A stretch of DNA of 50,223 nucleotides. Source: Nostoc sp. NMS7 (GTDB taxonomy: Bacteria; Cyanobacteriota; Cyanobacteriia; Cyanobacteriales; Nostocaceae). The position numbers were made by a program, and so were the translations under genes. Where the stretch lies: NCBI RefSeq assembly GCF_017115085.1, contig NZ_JABXKJ010000008.1:1-50223 (forward strand). The letters are read 5' to 3'. Under the pieces are notes generated by a model. That model did no database searches. It worked only from the letters and a program-made list of their open reading frames with translations, and had not been told where the DNA came from. Of this stretch, positions 1 through 7,895 are shown piece by piece. Position 1 is the stretch's first letter. The number at the start of each line of letters is the position of its first letter.

Positions 1-104
1 GTTATTAACTATGCTTTTTTATCAAAATATTCTTTAAGCCTTATCTATACAATAAAAAATATATATATCAGATAAATTAAATATATACAAATAAGCAAAA
101 ATGA

Positions 105-129
105 TATATACTTAACTCATAAGTATATA
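105..129. promoter_or_regulatory. Operator-like inverted repeat
   Basis: A perfect 10-bp inverted repeat, TATATACTTA-ACTCA-TAAGTATATA, ends 14 bp before the ATG of the ribbon-helix-helix-like gene. It lies in very A+T-rich DNA with further ATATATAC copies on its left. Such proteins usually repress their own promoter through short palindromes, so this is a likely autoregulatory operator. The role is inferred; the symmetry is seen directly. Confidence 0.5.
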
Positions 130-143
130 CATACTGAATCTAT

Positions 144-347
144 ATGACTGACTCTAAAATTCGCTTGGAGACTTTTCGTATCCCTGAAAATACTTGGAAA
201 GACTTTGTTGCTAAAGCCCGCAGCAATGGCGATAATGCTTCTTCTATTCTGCTTAATACTGTCCACGCTTATCTTGCTAACCAACTAAACTCTCCTGCCC
301 CCGCTCCTGATCCTGCGATCGCTAATTTTCATCCATTGATTTTTTAG
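144..347 (+). CDS. Small ribbon-helix-helix-like DNA-binding protein
   Basis: This 67-residue protein has the layout of short CopG/Arc-type plasmid regulators: a polar N-terminal strand (residues 5-12, IRLETFRI), then two predicted helices (about 16-27 and 32-46), then a disordered Pro/Ala tail. The ATG follows an A+T-rich region with a palindrome that could be its operator. The strand-helix-helix pattern supports a DNA-binding role in plasmid copy or gene control. No partner gene lies directly downstream; an insertion sequence begins about 300 bp away. The family assignment rests on pattern only. Confidence 0.5.
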   Translation: MTDSKIRLETFRIPENTWKDFVAKARSNGDNASSILLNTVHAYLANQLNSPAPAPDPAIANFHPLIF

Positions 348-642
348 TGGGAACTTGCTAAATTTATTTGATAGTTTCTATGATTAATTGGGACTAACCC
401 GTGGCGATCGCAGATCACTTGTTTAACTGCTCACCCTGGCGTTGACTATGCCTGAGACGGCTAGCGAAGGCGGCTCTGCCGCGTCTCCCTATCTAGGTCA
501 ATCCCCCAGCAAAAACTTCTTTCATCATACTGTTATGCTGATTAGAAAATAAGCTACAACAACTTGATATTTGTATAGTTTGCTTATTTTCGCCACAGCT
601 AATGCCAAAAATTTAACAAACTTTATAACTCTGATTTAACCA
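348..642. other. Non-coding gap with dispersed repeat
   Basis: No convincing gene is seen. The stretch has one GGCTCTGCCGCGTCTCC-type dispersed repeat (about 456-488) of the sort scattered through Nostoc-type genomes, and one GCGATCGC-like site. It ends at the left edge of the insertion sequence. Confidence 0.5.
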
Positions 643-2096
643 TCAATACTGTAGCCAAATTACGAGGGTTAAACGGCTGTAGAAGCATTGTGAATACGAC
701 CAAGAGAGGTAAGCTTGGCAAAAATCTGGGATAATAAAATAGGCTCTTGTGGTTCAGGAAGCATTTTTAACATTTCACGAACATATCGAAAACCACGACA
801 ATAAGCCTGAAGATCAACAATGCCAGAGCCAGGATTATCTTGACGGAACTGAGCTAGAAGATAATGAGACAAATTGACCATAAAAAATGAAAGGTTGACA
901 GCATTAGTCACCGCAGTTTGACCCCTGTTCATAAAATCCTCCAATCCCCAAAACTGTTTAGCATCATGAAAATTAAATTCGATTTGGAAGCGCAGTTTAT
1001 AGTAGTCGATTATTTTCTCATATGATAAACTTAAGTCACTAGAAAACAGAATTACGTGACTGCAAGCATTAGTTTTCAGATTGGTTTTCACCAAAATAAC
1101 TACATTGAGTGGCTGGGCAAATTCTTTATGAAGTAGAGTAGATTGATAAATATCGGTTTTGATATCTTCTTCAATACTACTTTGACGCAAATATGCCTGA
1201 GAAATATTACGCCAGTCTAGCTTATCTCCGTATTTACGACGTGAACGATGATTAGGGTCACGATTTTGGGAAGGTATATATAATGCCGAATCGTGGCGTA
1301 ACTTGGATATTATGTGCAACTTTACCTGGTTCGCCATTTGCAAGGCATTATTGTTGCCGAAATGACCATCTAGGACTAAGTAAGTGAGAGGGATAAAGTT
1401 AGCTATTAACTCAAATAGCTTATTAATCATCGCTTTAATTCGTAGTAATTCAGATGTGAAAATTACTTCCGTTTTGTTTTTATTTTTACTCCCTTTTGGT
1501 CGTCCACGCCCACGTTTTTCTTGAGTTTTTATTTCTGAGTTTGGCGATACACTACTTTTTTCTACATCACTCTTTATAACCTGTTCTATCTGAATCGGAA
1601 ATGAGTGCCTTTGTTTGACACTTACTAATGATAATGTAAAGAAAGATAGTCCCGATATCGGTTTACTCATTAGACTGGAAAAAAACCTATCTAATCCATA
1701 TGTTTTTTTCCCGGCTTTGCTTATTACTACCTCATCTCCTGCCAACAGATAAACATCATTTGGACAAAACAAATGCCGACGAAAAAATACCCAGAATAAT
1801 GTCCCCCACGGTATAACTGTCTGAAAGAATCTTATCACCGTCCGATAACTACCACCAATGCCTGCCCAACGAGATATTCCCAACATTGTGACTCGTCCGC
1901 TCATGGCTAACATGGCCATGATGATCTGACTCAACTGACGCATTGTCGTCACTTTTATTTCTGGTAGCAGGCATTGCAACAGTGTTAGGATGTCGAACAT
2001 GGGCTGTATGTGGCTTTTGAGTTGTCGTTGTGGAAGACAATAACTCTACTACATCAGCCCTCTCTCTTCATACTCTTTTTTTGGCTAAGGTATTGA
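643..2096 (-). mobile_element. Complete IS4-type insertion sequence
   Basis: A 1454-bp element. Its ends are imperfect terminal inverted repeats of about 18 bp: left 643-660 starts TCAATACTGTAGCCAAA, and the reverse complement of 2079-2096 starts TCAATACCTTAGCCAAA. The tetranucleotide ACCA directly flanks both ends (639-642 and 2097-2100), which fits a 4-bp target duplication. It carries one full-length DDE transposase gene. Its right edge lies only 14 bp from the 3' end of the eCIS-cargo-like gene. Intact ends and an intact reading frame suggest it may still be mobile. Confidence 0.8.
669..2000 (-). CDS. IS4-family DDE transposase
   Basis: This 443-residue transposase cuts and pastes the surrounding element. 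The catalytic acidic residues are recognisable: D89 in LLAGDEVV, D211 in LVLDGHF, and E341 in the signature Y334-x2-R337-x3-E341-x6-K348. That spacing is the YREK motif typical of IS4-related transposases. An Arg/Lys-rich insert (about residues 155-176, GRGRPKGSKNK) separates the first two catalytic residues. The length is normal and there is no internal stop, so it is probably functional. The start is the first Met of the open frame. It is the only gene of the element. Confidence 0.85.
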   Translation of the reverse strand: MFDILTLLQCLLPEIKVTTMRQLSQIIMAMLAMSGRVTMLGISRWAGIGGSYRTVIRFFQTVIPWGTLFWVFFRRHLFCPNDVYLLAGDEVVISKAGKKTYGLDRFFSSLMSKPISGLSFFTLSLVSVKQRHSFPIQIEQVIKSDVEKSSVSPNSEIKTQEKRGRGRPKGSKNKNKTEVIFTSELLRIKAMINKLFELIANFIPLTYLVLDGHFGNNNALQMANQVKLHIISKLRHDSALYIPSQNRDPNHRSRRKYGDKLDWRNISQAYLRQSSIEEDIKTDIYQSTLLHKEFAQPLNVVILVKTNLKTNACSHVILFSSDLSLSYEKIIDYYKLRFQIEFNFHDAKQFWGLEDFMNRGQTAVTNAVNLSFFMVNLSHYLLAQFRQDNPGSGIVDLQAYCRGFRYVREMLKMLPEPQEPILLSQIFAKLTSLGRIHNASTAV

Positions 2097-2110
2097 ACCA
2101 TTAAAAGCCT

Positions 2111-3778
2111 TTATCGTTGTCGTTGTCGTTTTCCAGAGGAAGACTGTTCCTTATCGTCATCTTTAGGACGCTTAGGAAGCGGGCTTTGGTTAGGCTGTGG
2201 CTGTGAACCTTGGTTAGGTACGATGGTGACTTCTCCGCCGTTGTCGTTTTTACCTCCCGCAAAGACTATATTAGGGATTTTCCGTTGAGCCTCCCCAGTT
2301 TGAGCTCCACTCGCTATCGTCGTGTGCATCCCACTGCCTTTTTTAATTCCCATATAGACCGACCCTCCGCCATCCAGATTAAGAGTATTTGGTCGGGTTT
2401 GTGTTTCCTTGATAGCCCGTTTTTTATTACTGCCTTCGTTCTCACCGTATTGATAACTCCCCTGAGTCACTATTTCTTGCCATTCTTTCATCGTCGCACC
2501 ACGGTTTTTGGGGTCGCGCCTCTTACCCCCACTGGTTATTGTATGCATAATAACATCCCCAGATTCCACGTTTGTTGGAGGAAACGTTGATATTGCTGAC
2601 CGAGGATTTTTATCACTCGCATGAGTGAGTGCCCCCCATGTGCTATTTAGTGGGTTATCTATCTTCTCATCCCTCGTCTGCTCGTTACCAGGTTTTGGGT
2701 TTGCGGGGTCGGGCAATTTGAATTTGAACCTATCATCTTCAAACTGATTATCGCCTTTACCCGGCTCCAGCACCGGACCTGCGCTAATTCCCATGCTGCT
2801 ATTAACGTTCAAGGCGCCATAGTCACCACGGTATGCCTCTGGGATTGGTCTGTGTTTGTTATCATCTCTATACCCAGTTGGTCCTACTGGCATTCCTACG
2901 TTAGCAGGTCTATTGGATTTAGGTGAGAAATACCCCCCATTAATTACCGCCGTACCCGTACCAGGTCTCAAATGACTATGGGCCAAATGTCTTGGATCTG
3001 CTGGCTGTGGTTGACCTATAACGCCTCCCTTCCCAGCACCTTGATGCACGCGAAGCCGATCATACGTGTCGCCGACTCCCATATGTTCCATAATCTCGCC
3101 TGGTCTTTGATTATTAATCGCGTTCCTATCGTCTTCTGTTAATGATGGGTTGTCAGCCACTGGTCTATGTATACGAGTATGGATAATACCCGGAGCCACG
3201 CTCTGCACTCTTACCTGCTCCCGAACGGCTTCGCCTAGGGCGTTAGCCTTCCGCCGCACTAACGGGAAGCGGGAGCCATATTTAATCCCTAGTTTCTTTT
3301 GTCTCTTTTCCTCAGGCGACAATTCTTCCTGCTCCTGCGGCTCGGAGGAGGAATCGGAATCCATCATGCATTGAACTGCGTTAATAGTATTTGTATTAGA
3401 TTTAAGGAGAGGTCTATGTCGATCCACGCGGTGTTGTTCCATCTCTTGTTCGGACTTCTCTCCTAGCTCACCTATAGTAGACTTAGCCTGTAGTAGAGGT
3501 TCGCTCTCCTGTTGAGAAGGCAGAGGTTGTCCCCTCATATTTTTATGCTGGACTGGGGTGGTATGAGCTGGCTCACTCCTCGGTATCTGAGTCAAATTAT
3601 GACCATAACGTTGCGCGCGCATCAACTTGGTATTTAAGTTCACGGGCTTCGTTGGCGCCTGTTGTGATTCCATTCCAAAATATCGTGGTTCAAACATTGC
3701 CTCTGCTGGGGTTTGAGCTACTTTTATTTTTGGTTTATTAGTTTCATTCTTCTGGTATATACGCAGTTTCTTTGACAT
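2111..3778 (-). CDS. eCIS-type cargo protein with phosphodiester-glycosidase (NAGPA) domain
   Basis: The 555-residue protein has two parts. The N-terminal part holds motifs seen in cyanobacterial proteins linked to extracellular contractile injection systems: FEPRYFGMESQQ, KLMRAQRYGHNLTQI, and LQAKSTIGELGEKSEQEME. The last resembles the QAKLTIG..GDKYEQEADRVA motif that goes with DUF4157. The C-terminal part matches the NAGPA/phosphodiester-glycosidase fold, with VINGGYF (about 278), RSAIS (about 393) and NLDGGGSVYM (about 467). The open frame extends upstream to a GTG at 3832, but the ATG at 3778 (MSKKLRIYQK) looks like the usual family start. There is no signal peptide, as expected for an injected cargo. 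No tube, sheath or baseplate genes are in the window. Attack on sugar-phosphate bonds by the enzyme is inferred. Confidence 0.65.
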   Translation of the reverse strand: MSKKLRIYQKNETNKPKIKVAQTPAEAMFEPRYFGMESQQAPTKPVNLNTKLMRAQRYGHNLTQIPRSEPAHTTPVQHKNMRGQPLPSQQESEPLLQAKSTIGELGEKSEQEMEQHRVDRHRPLLKSNTNTINAVQCMMDSDSSSEPQEQEELSPEEKRQKKLGIKYGSRFPLVRRKANALGEAVREQVRVQSVAPGIIHTRIHRPVADNPSLTEDDRNAINNQRPGEIMEHMGVGDTYDRLRVHQGAGKGGVIGQPQPADPRHLAHSHLRPGTGTAVINGGYFSPKSNRPANVGMPVGPTGYRDDNKHRPIPEAYRGDYGALNVNSSMGISAGPVLEPGKGDNQFEDDRFKFKLPDPANPKPGNEQTRDEKIDNPLNSTWGALTHASDKNPRSAISTFPPTNVESGDVIMHTITSGGKRRDPKNRGATMKEWQEIVTQGSYQYGENEGSNKKRAIKETQTRPNTLNLDGGGSVYMGIKKGSGMHTTIASGAQTGEAQRKIPNIVFAGGKNDNGGEVTIVPNQGSQPQPNQSPLPKRPKDDDKEQSSSGKRQRQR

Positions 3779-3832
3779 ATCGAATAACTTTCGCAGTCGG
3801 TTTTGAGAGGTTTGAAATGCGCCGGAATACAC

Positions 3833-4684
3833 AAAGTAACCATTATATTCTATTGTTTCACAAATGACTTATGTCAACTATTATACTTTTGTCTATACTT
3901 GAGCAACCATTTCGCAACGCGCCATCATACGTGAAAATTCACCTGTCCGGCAGCCAAATTGGGAGGGTGGTGTGCAGGACAAACGTATCCCTCCCAAAGG
4001 CGGAATTCTCATAAATAAATGGGTTGACTCAGCGCGATGCCAACGAGAATACCGCAGCCATCGCACACAGAAAAGCTGCTGTCAGATGTAGTCCAGTCTG
4101 CGATCGCGTACCAGTCTACTAAAACTGCGATTGCTGTCCACTGCCACCAAAGATTTTTTCGCTTCTCAATTTTTCACAGCGTGATCACTAACTCCTAGCT
4201 AATTCCCCATTTTTACCCATTGTATGACCGCACCCCCTCCGGCATCGCTGTACCAGTTTAGTCGTAATATATTTTTATACAAAACATGGTAGTCACCACT
4301 GAATATACCCAAGTTTTGTATCAGAATTTGATACCGTAGTCACGACCTCTATATAAATAGATATTAATCCTCGTGACTACCAAAATCATCGTGACTATCA
4401 GACGTGACTACCAAAACCTCCAATATATTTTTAAGGCATTGGGTGTTGCACGATCGCACCTCTTCACCCCTGCCACAATCGTCTACACCCAATTTCGGGT
4501 AACATCCCACAGCTAAGGCAGTATACAGCCCTACTCAATCTTCCAATTAGGCGTATAACCAGAAGTAACTTGGCTATACATTTGCAAGACCGATGCAGAA
4601 ATACGTCCTGAGAGTTTTGCGATCGCCCATAGCGCTCTTGTAAAATCATTTTCAATTGTTGAGAATTCGCTCAGGAAAAAGTTT
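3833..4684. other. Intergenic region holding the distal iteron copy
   Basis: About 850 bp with no convincing gene on either strand. It has several GCGATCGC-type sites and, at 4276-4424, a diverged inverted copy of the iteron array that follows the rep gene (described separately). The last 30 bp contain the AGGAAAA ribosome-binding region of the next gene. Confidence 0.5.
4276..4424 (-). repeat. Distal, inverted copy of the iteron/origin region
   Basis: This stretch matches the reverse complement of 45377-45532 almost throughout. Shared blocks include GGTAGTCACCACTGAA, GATACCGTAGTCACG and CTCTATATAAATAGATATTA, ending in CCTCCAAT. It has about five copies of CGTGACTACCAAA or its reverse, and an imperfect palindrome GTATCA-GAATT-TGATAC (4319-4335). 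Iteron-like repeats bind replication initiators. Lying far from rep, this copy may be a second binding locus, for example for copy control by coupling, or a relic of a rearrangement. Confidence 0.75.
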
Positions 4685-5029
4685 ATGGCAGATATGTCCG
4701 GTCAAAACCCCTCGGAAATCACAATGGCAACGGTTGATGAAGAACGAAAAGGCGCAACTTTCAGAGGTACGGTCATCCTTGGTATAGATCCTGATGGTGG
4801 GGAAGTCGTTTTCTTTAGAGACTTTTTAATTGAAGATTATAAAGGCGAACTTACCGCAAATCTTGCAACAGATGGCGATATAACGAAAAGCATTGATTTA
4901 GGCGAACTCGATCATAAAAGCCCCAGTTTTAGGCTGCCAATTCCGCTCTTAACGGATACATTACCCTACAATACAGTCGTGTTGAGCGACAAAAAAAGCA
5001 AGAAAAAAATCCTGACGATCAATCTATAA
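4685..5029 (+). CDS. Hypothetical protein
   Basis: A 114-residue acidic protein I do not recognise. It has no signal peptide or membrane segment. Alternating hydrophobic residues (GTVILGI, GEVVFFRDFLI, PYNTVVLSD) suggest a beta-rich fold, and the C-terminus is Lys-rich (KKSKKKILTINL). The ATG follows AGGAAAA at a suitable distance, which supports the start. Its 3' end overlaps a convergent weak open frame on the other strand. It stands alone, so the context gives no functional hint. Confidence 0.55.
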   Translation: MADMSGQNPSEITMATVDEERKGATFRGTVILGIDPDGGEVVFFRDFLIEDYKGELTANLATDGDITKSIDLGELDHKSPSFRLPIPLLTDTLPYNTVVLSDKKSKKKILTINL

Positions 5030-5322
5030 AATTTGTAACTTAGCTCGTAGTTCAGCCAAATTCGATTGCCCTCCTGTATAGATATCAAATGGGTTCTATA
5101 GGTAGTCAGACTCTTACTAATTTTTATTTGAAATGTTTTGACTCCTACTGTTCCATAGTCTTTTAGCCATTTTTCAATAGTTTTTATATGTGGTACTTTC
5201 TCACCCTTAAGCTCTTTTTTAATATAAATGCGAATATTTTCAACTGTTGGTTCTTCGGAAAAAGTCATATTAAAAAACCTACGATATTTACTTTGATACA
5301 TACCTGCGCTTAGTTTACCCAT
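4966..5322 (-). CDS. Hypothetical protein, possibly decayed
   Basis: An open frame of 118 codons; an alternative ATG at 5268 (MTFSEEPTVENIRIY) would give 100 residues. The middle (ENIRIYIKKELKGEKVPHIKTIEKWLKDYG) looks like real helical protein sequence. The last about 20 residues run antisense through the 3' end of the neighbouring gene and are unusually hydrophobic, as expected if the true C-terminus was lost. It may be a truncated gene. The function is unknown. Confidence 0.35.
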   Translation of the reverse strand: MGKLSAGMYQSKYRRFFNMTFSEEPTVENIRIYIKKELKGEKVPHIKTIEKWLKDYGTVGVKTFQIKISKSLTTYRTHLISIQEGNRIWLNYELSYKFYRLIVRIFFLLFLSLNTTVL

Positions 5323-5399
5323 CAGTATGCATTAAATAACACTCGACTAGTTTTAAATTTCCAATAGAGTTTTATCTCTAAAAATGTCGGGAAATATGG

Positions 5400-5462
5400 G
5401 GAATGAGGCATTAATCGAAGTCGTCAGGTATTCCCGCCTCTTTTAGCGTCTCCTGTAGCTTA
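5400..5462 (-). pseudogene. Gene 3'-end relic, copy 1
   Basis: Read on the minus strand, this segment encodes KLQETLKEAGIPDDFD followed by a stop. It is nearly the same as the relic at 6602-6663, which encodes KLQDTLKEAELPDDFD plus stop. The differences keep the reading frame, so this was once a real C-terminus. The parent gene is not present intact in the window and I do not recognise it. Confidence 0.45.
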
Positions 5463-5468
5463 TGCTGC

Positions 5469-6182
5469 TTAAAAAGCTCTTTGCTTCTTATATTTAAATC
5501 GTGCTGCCATTAGACCTACACTACCTAAAACAGTACCAGCGATCGTCGAGGGTTCAGGAACGGTTTGAGGGACAGATGTAGAGCGAGCGATCGTCAAGGG
5601 TTCAGGAACGGCTTGAGGGACAGATGTAGAGCGAGCGATCGTCAAGGGTTCAGGCACGGCTTGAGGGATAGGTGTAGAGCTAGCAGAAGCGACATAGATA
5701 ACAGGAAGACCAGCATCAAAACCCCCAATACCAGCCTCAAAACCCCCAAAATAACTAGCATAATGGTTATTCTTCGTGAGGTTTCCTGTTCCCTCAAAAC
5801 CTTTAGGAAATGCTAATTGTAAGTATGTACCCTTCTCATAAAAATTAAAGTTCAAGATATCAGAGCCTGAGTTAATTGGATTACCAAAAATTATCCCAAC
5901 ATTAGAATTGGAATTGAATGTATCGACAACCATATTACTTGCGTTCAGTATATTAATTGAAAAACTCGAAAGATAGTTAATACCGTTAGTAGGAACGGCT
6001 CCTCCTGAATAGGAGAAAGTCCCATTAAAAGAACCGTTTGCCACTCCTGTTGTACCGAATGCGTCTGCTGGCGCAAATCTACCAAAAAGGTTGAATTCCA
6101 AAGCACTAGCAGAACCGCTTCCAACAGTTGCAAGCATTGCAAAACCAGTAACAATGGACGCTAACATTTGGACTAATTTCAT
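5469..6182 (-). CDS. PEP-CTERM exported protein with tripled VPEP motif
   Basis: A 237-residue exported protein. Residues 1-27 form a signal peptide ending in ASA. The C-terminus is a PEP-CTERM sorting signal: VPEPSTIAG, a hydrophobic helix (TVLGSVGLMAARF) and a basic tail (KYKKQ). Such signals are processed by an exosortase and usually mark surface or matrix proteins. The VPEP segment is tandemly repeated: two 16-residue copies VPEPLTIARSTSVPQ precede the true signal. The mature region is Gly/Asn/Ser-rich and not recognisable. Its role is unknown. No exosortase gene is nearby, so it would depend on a chromosomal one. Confidence 0.75.
   Translation of the reverse strand: MKLVQMLASIVTGFAMLATVGSGSASALEFNLFGRFAPADAFGTTGVANGSFNGTFSYSGGAVPTNGINYLSSFSINILNASNMVVDTFNSNSNVGIIFGNPINSGSDILNFNFYEKGTYLQLAFPKGFEGTGNLTKNNHYASYFGGFEAGIGGFDAGLPVIYVASASSTPIPQAVPEPLTIARSTSVPQAVPEPLTIARSTSVPQTVPEPSTIAGTVLGSVGLMAARFKYKKQRAF
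5539..5682. repeat. 48-bp tandem repeat, three copies
   Basis: Three head-to-tail 48-bp units (5539-5586, 5587-5634, 5635-5682), each starting GCGATCGTC and differing by a few bases. They encode the repeated 16-residue VPEP segment of the PEP-CTERM protein. Each unit starts at a HIP1-like site, which may have helped the slippage or recombination that made the array. Confidence 0.85.
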
Positions 6183-6230
6183 ATTCGTAATCCTGAATAA
6201 TGAGACAACTGCTATAAAAACACTGAAAGA

Positions 6231-6419
6231 TTAAATATTATAGACATGAAAGGCGTTCAAAGTACAGCACTTAAAACCTTTAGTTATTTGATAATAGCGG
6301 TCGTTTTTACGTAGTTCAAAAGTCTTGCGACCGTCAATGACATCTTGGTAAAAAGTCTTGCGACCGTCAATGACATCTTGGTAAAAGGGCATCCAAGTTT
6401 TTAAATTATGTGTGGCCAT
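6231..6419 (-). pseudogene. DUF3850 gene fragment with internal duplication
   Basis: The N-terminal part matches the DUF3850 (ASCH-like, possible RNA-binding) gene at 7656-7895: ATHNLKTWMPFYQDVIDGRK and FELRKNDR are shared. Here the segment FYQDVIDGRKT is duplicated in tandem (33 bp), and the sequence after NDRYYQ no longer matches. It is a decayed paralogue. Its upstream flank is also shared with the second copy, so the segment was duplicated as a unit. Confidence 0.65.
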
Positions 6420-6434
6420 TGGTTTTGTAGTTGT

Positions 6435-6473
6435 TTGGACTTGTTATTTGGACTTGTTATTTGGACTTGTTAT
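6435..6473. repeat. 13-bp tandem repeat, three copies
   Basis: Three exact copies of TTGGACTTGTTAT lie just upstream of the decayed DUF3850 copy. The corresponding region of the other copy (about 7910-7925) has a single related unit, TTGGGATTTGTTAT. The array therefore expanded after the duplication. Confidence 0.75.
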
Positions 6474-6601
6474 TTTTGGGTGAGATGTCGGGAAATGGAA
6501 TTATCCCGTTGGTGGCATTAATATCTGGAACACACCACCAAAGCAAAACCCCACAGCGACAAGACGTGCTACGTGCTACGGGGTGAGAATTGGGGTTATG
6601 A

Positions 6602-6765
6602 GGAATGGGGCATTAATCGAAGTCGTCAGGCAATTCTGCCTCTTTTAGCGTGTCCTGTAGCTTACGGTAGGTGGGTAAGGACGGGTGAGATAGTGAAATA
6701 TTTTTTGGTTGCTCTTTACCTTCTACAGGATTTTGGACACATGAGGTAGGCTGCACACTGAAATT
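6602..6765 (-). pseudogene. Gene 3'-end relic, copy 2
   Basis: A minus-strand open stretch of about 50 codons without a normal start codon in frame encodes VQNPVEGKEQPKNISLSH and later KLQDTLKEAELPDDFD before a stop. The last 16 codons also occur at 5400-5462. Loss of the 5' part and duplication of the 3' part point to repeated rearrangement here. The family is not recognised. Confidence 0.4.
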
Positions 6766-6983
6766 ATCTTTCTCTAATCATAGGATCAATCATTCTGTGG
6801 AGTTCTCTAACGAATTATAGGAAGGCTAATTTTTGAAAAAGTTAAGATAATTTTGCCAGTTTTGCCAAAATTTTCTAGGCTCTTATTTTGGCAAAGGTAT
6901 TGGTAAAGAACAGCATTTAATCTCTCAAAGTTGGTTTTTTCAACATCCTTCGCCTGAAAAGCTCGCTCTGCCATTCGTTGTAT

Positions 6984-7298
6984 CTATATTGACAGTATTG
7001 ACGTTGTAGTTGTTGTTGTCTTCCCATTAGTTGATGAAGTTGTTAATGGGATTAGGACTTGCTTCCGGCGGGATAGATCGTTAATGAAGTCTTCCGCTAC
7101 AGACCCTACTGCACCTCCAACTAATCCTCCTGCAATGATACCAGCTAGTCCTGCTTTAGAGCCGATATAACTACCAGCAACAGCACCAACAATACTTCCA
7201 AATAAATTACCTCCAACTACAAGTTGAGATTCTTCCTCAGACAGTTCTTGCAATTCGAGTTCTTTAAGATTAGATAAATCAGACAATATGTTACTCAT
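6984..7298 (-). CDS. Double-glycine-leader peptide, bacteriocin-like
   Basis: This 104-residue precursor has a leader with the class II bacteriocin/peptidase-C39 pattern, LQELSEEESQLVVGG, with the GG at about residues 29-30. The mature part begins with a glycine-zipper hydrophobic stretch (GSIVGAVAGSYIGSKAG and IIAGGLVGGAVGS) that could insert into membranes. It ends in a charged segment and a Thr-rich tail. An AGGAG site lies 8 nt before the ATG. No transporter, maturation or immunity gene is in the window, so it would rely on an exporter elsewhere. It could be a bacteriocin or a signalling peptide; I cannot tell which. Confidence 0.7.
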   Translation of the reverse strand: MSNILSDLSNLKELELQELSEEESQLVVGGNLFGSIVGAVAGSYIGSKAGLAGIIAGGLVGGAVGSVAEDFINDLSRRKQVLIPLTTSSTNGKTTTTTTSILSI

Positions 7299-7655
7299 AT
7301 CTATGCTCCTTAATTTTTGAGAAGCGATTTACAATTGCAGTAGTTTGCAATTGTTAAACCAGTGTAAGCAATGCTTTTAAACTTATAATACTCTACTAAG
7401 TGCTGTTAATTTTTTATTTTTCTAGGCTGCATCATGTCAATAAGTAGATATATTACAGGGAGCATCCCAGTTTTTATTCCTCCATTAAGAATAAATAAGA
7501 GCGAATCATTGTGACAAAAGTCTGTTACTAACTCTCATTACGACGCATTTTTTGATTTATGCACTTAAACAAAAAATTAAATAGAGGATGTAGTGCGATC
7601 GCACCTCACCAAAAACAAAATCCCACAGCTAGAGACGCGCTACGCCGTAGTTAAA
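7299..7655. other. Intergenic, no gene seen
   Basis: About 360 bp of A+T-rich DNA. The first 15 bp carry the ribosome-binding site of the peptide gene (read on the minus strand), and the stretch should include its promoter. A HIP1 site lies near 7597. I see no reading frame worth calling. Confidence 0.5.
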
Positions 7656-7895
7656 TTATTTAATCGCTAGCACCACATAACCGGACTCTAAACCTCAATC
7701 TGTAAGCAGATAAATTACTTCCTTATTGGCTTGCCTACCAGTGGGTGTTAGTTTGTTGCTAGGATCAACTTCAATCAAATTCAGGATATCGCCTACTTGA
7801 TAATTGCGATCGTTTTTGCGTAGTTCAAAAGTCTTGCGACCGTCTATCACATCTTGATAAAAGGGCATCCAAGTTTTTAAATTATGTGTGGACAT
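7656..7895 (-). pseudogene. DUF3850 (ASCH-like) gene with in-frame stop
   Basis: The protein begins MSTHNLKTWMPFYQDVIDG and continues KTFELRKNDRNYQVGDILNL, the pattern of DUF3850 proteins related to ASCH RNA-binding domains. Translation stops at a TGA (7695-7697) after VIYLLTD. The same frame continues with GLESGYVVLAIK and then a TAA, which is just the C-terminal motif expected for the family. A single nonsense change therefore removes the last strand of an otherwise normal gene of about 80 codons. A sequencing error could give the same picture. Confidence 0.65.

Noticed and set aside
4464..4655. Minus-strand open frame of 63 codons
   Set aside because: No family pattern and no start signal; it sits upstream of a convincing plus-strand gene on the other strand.
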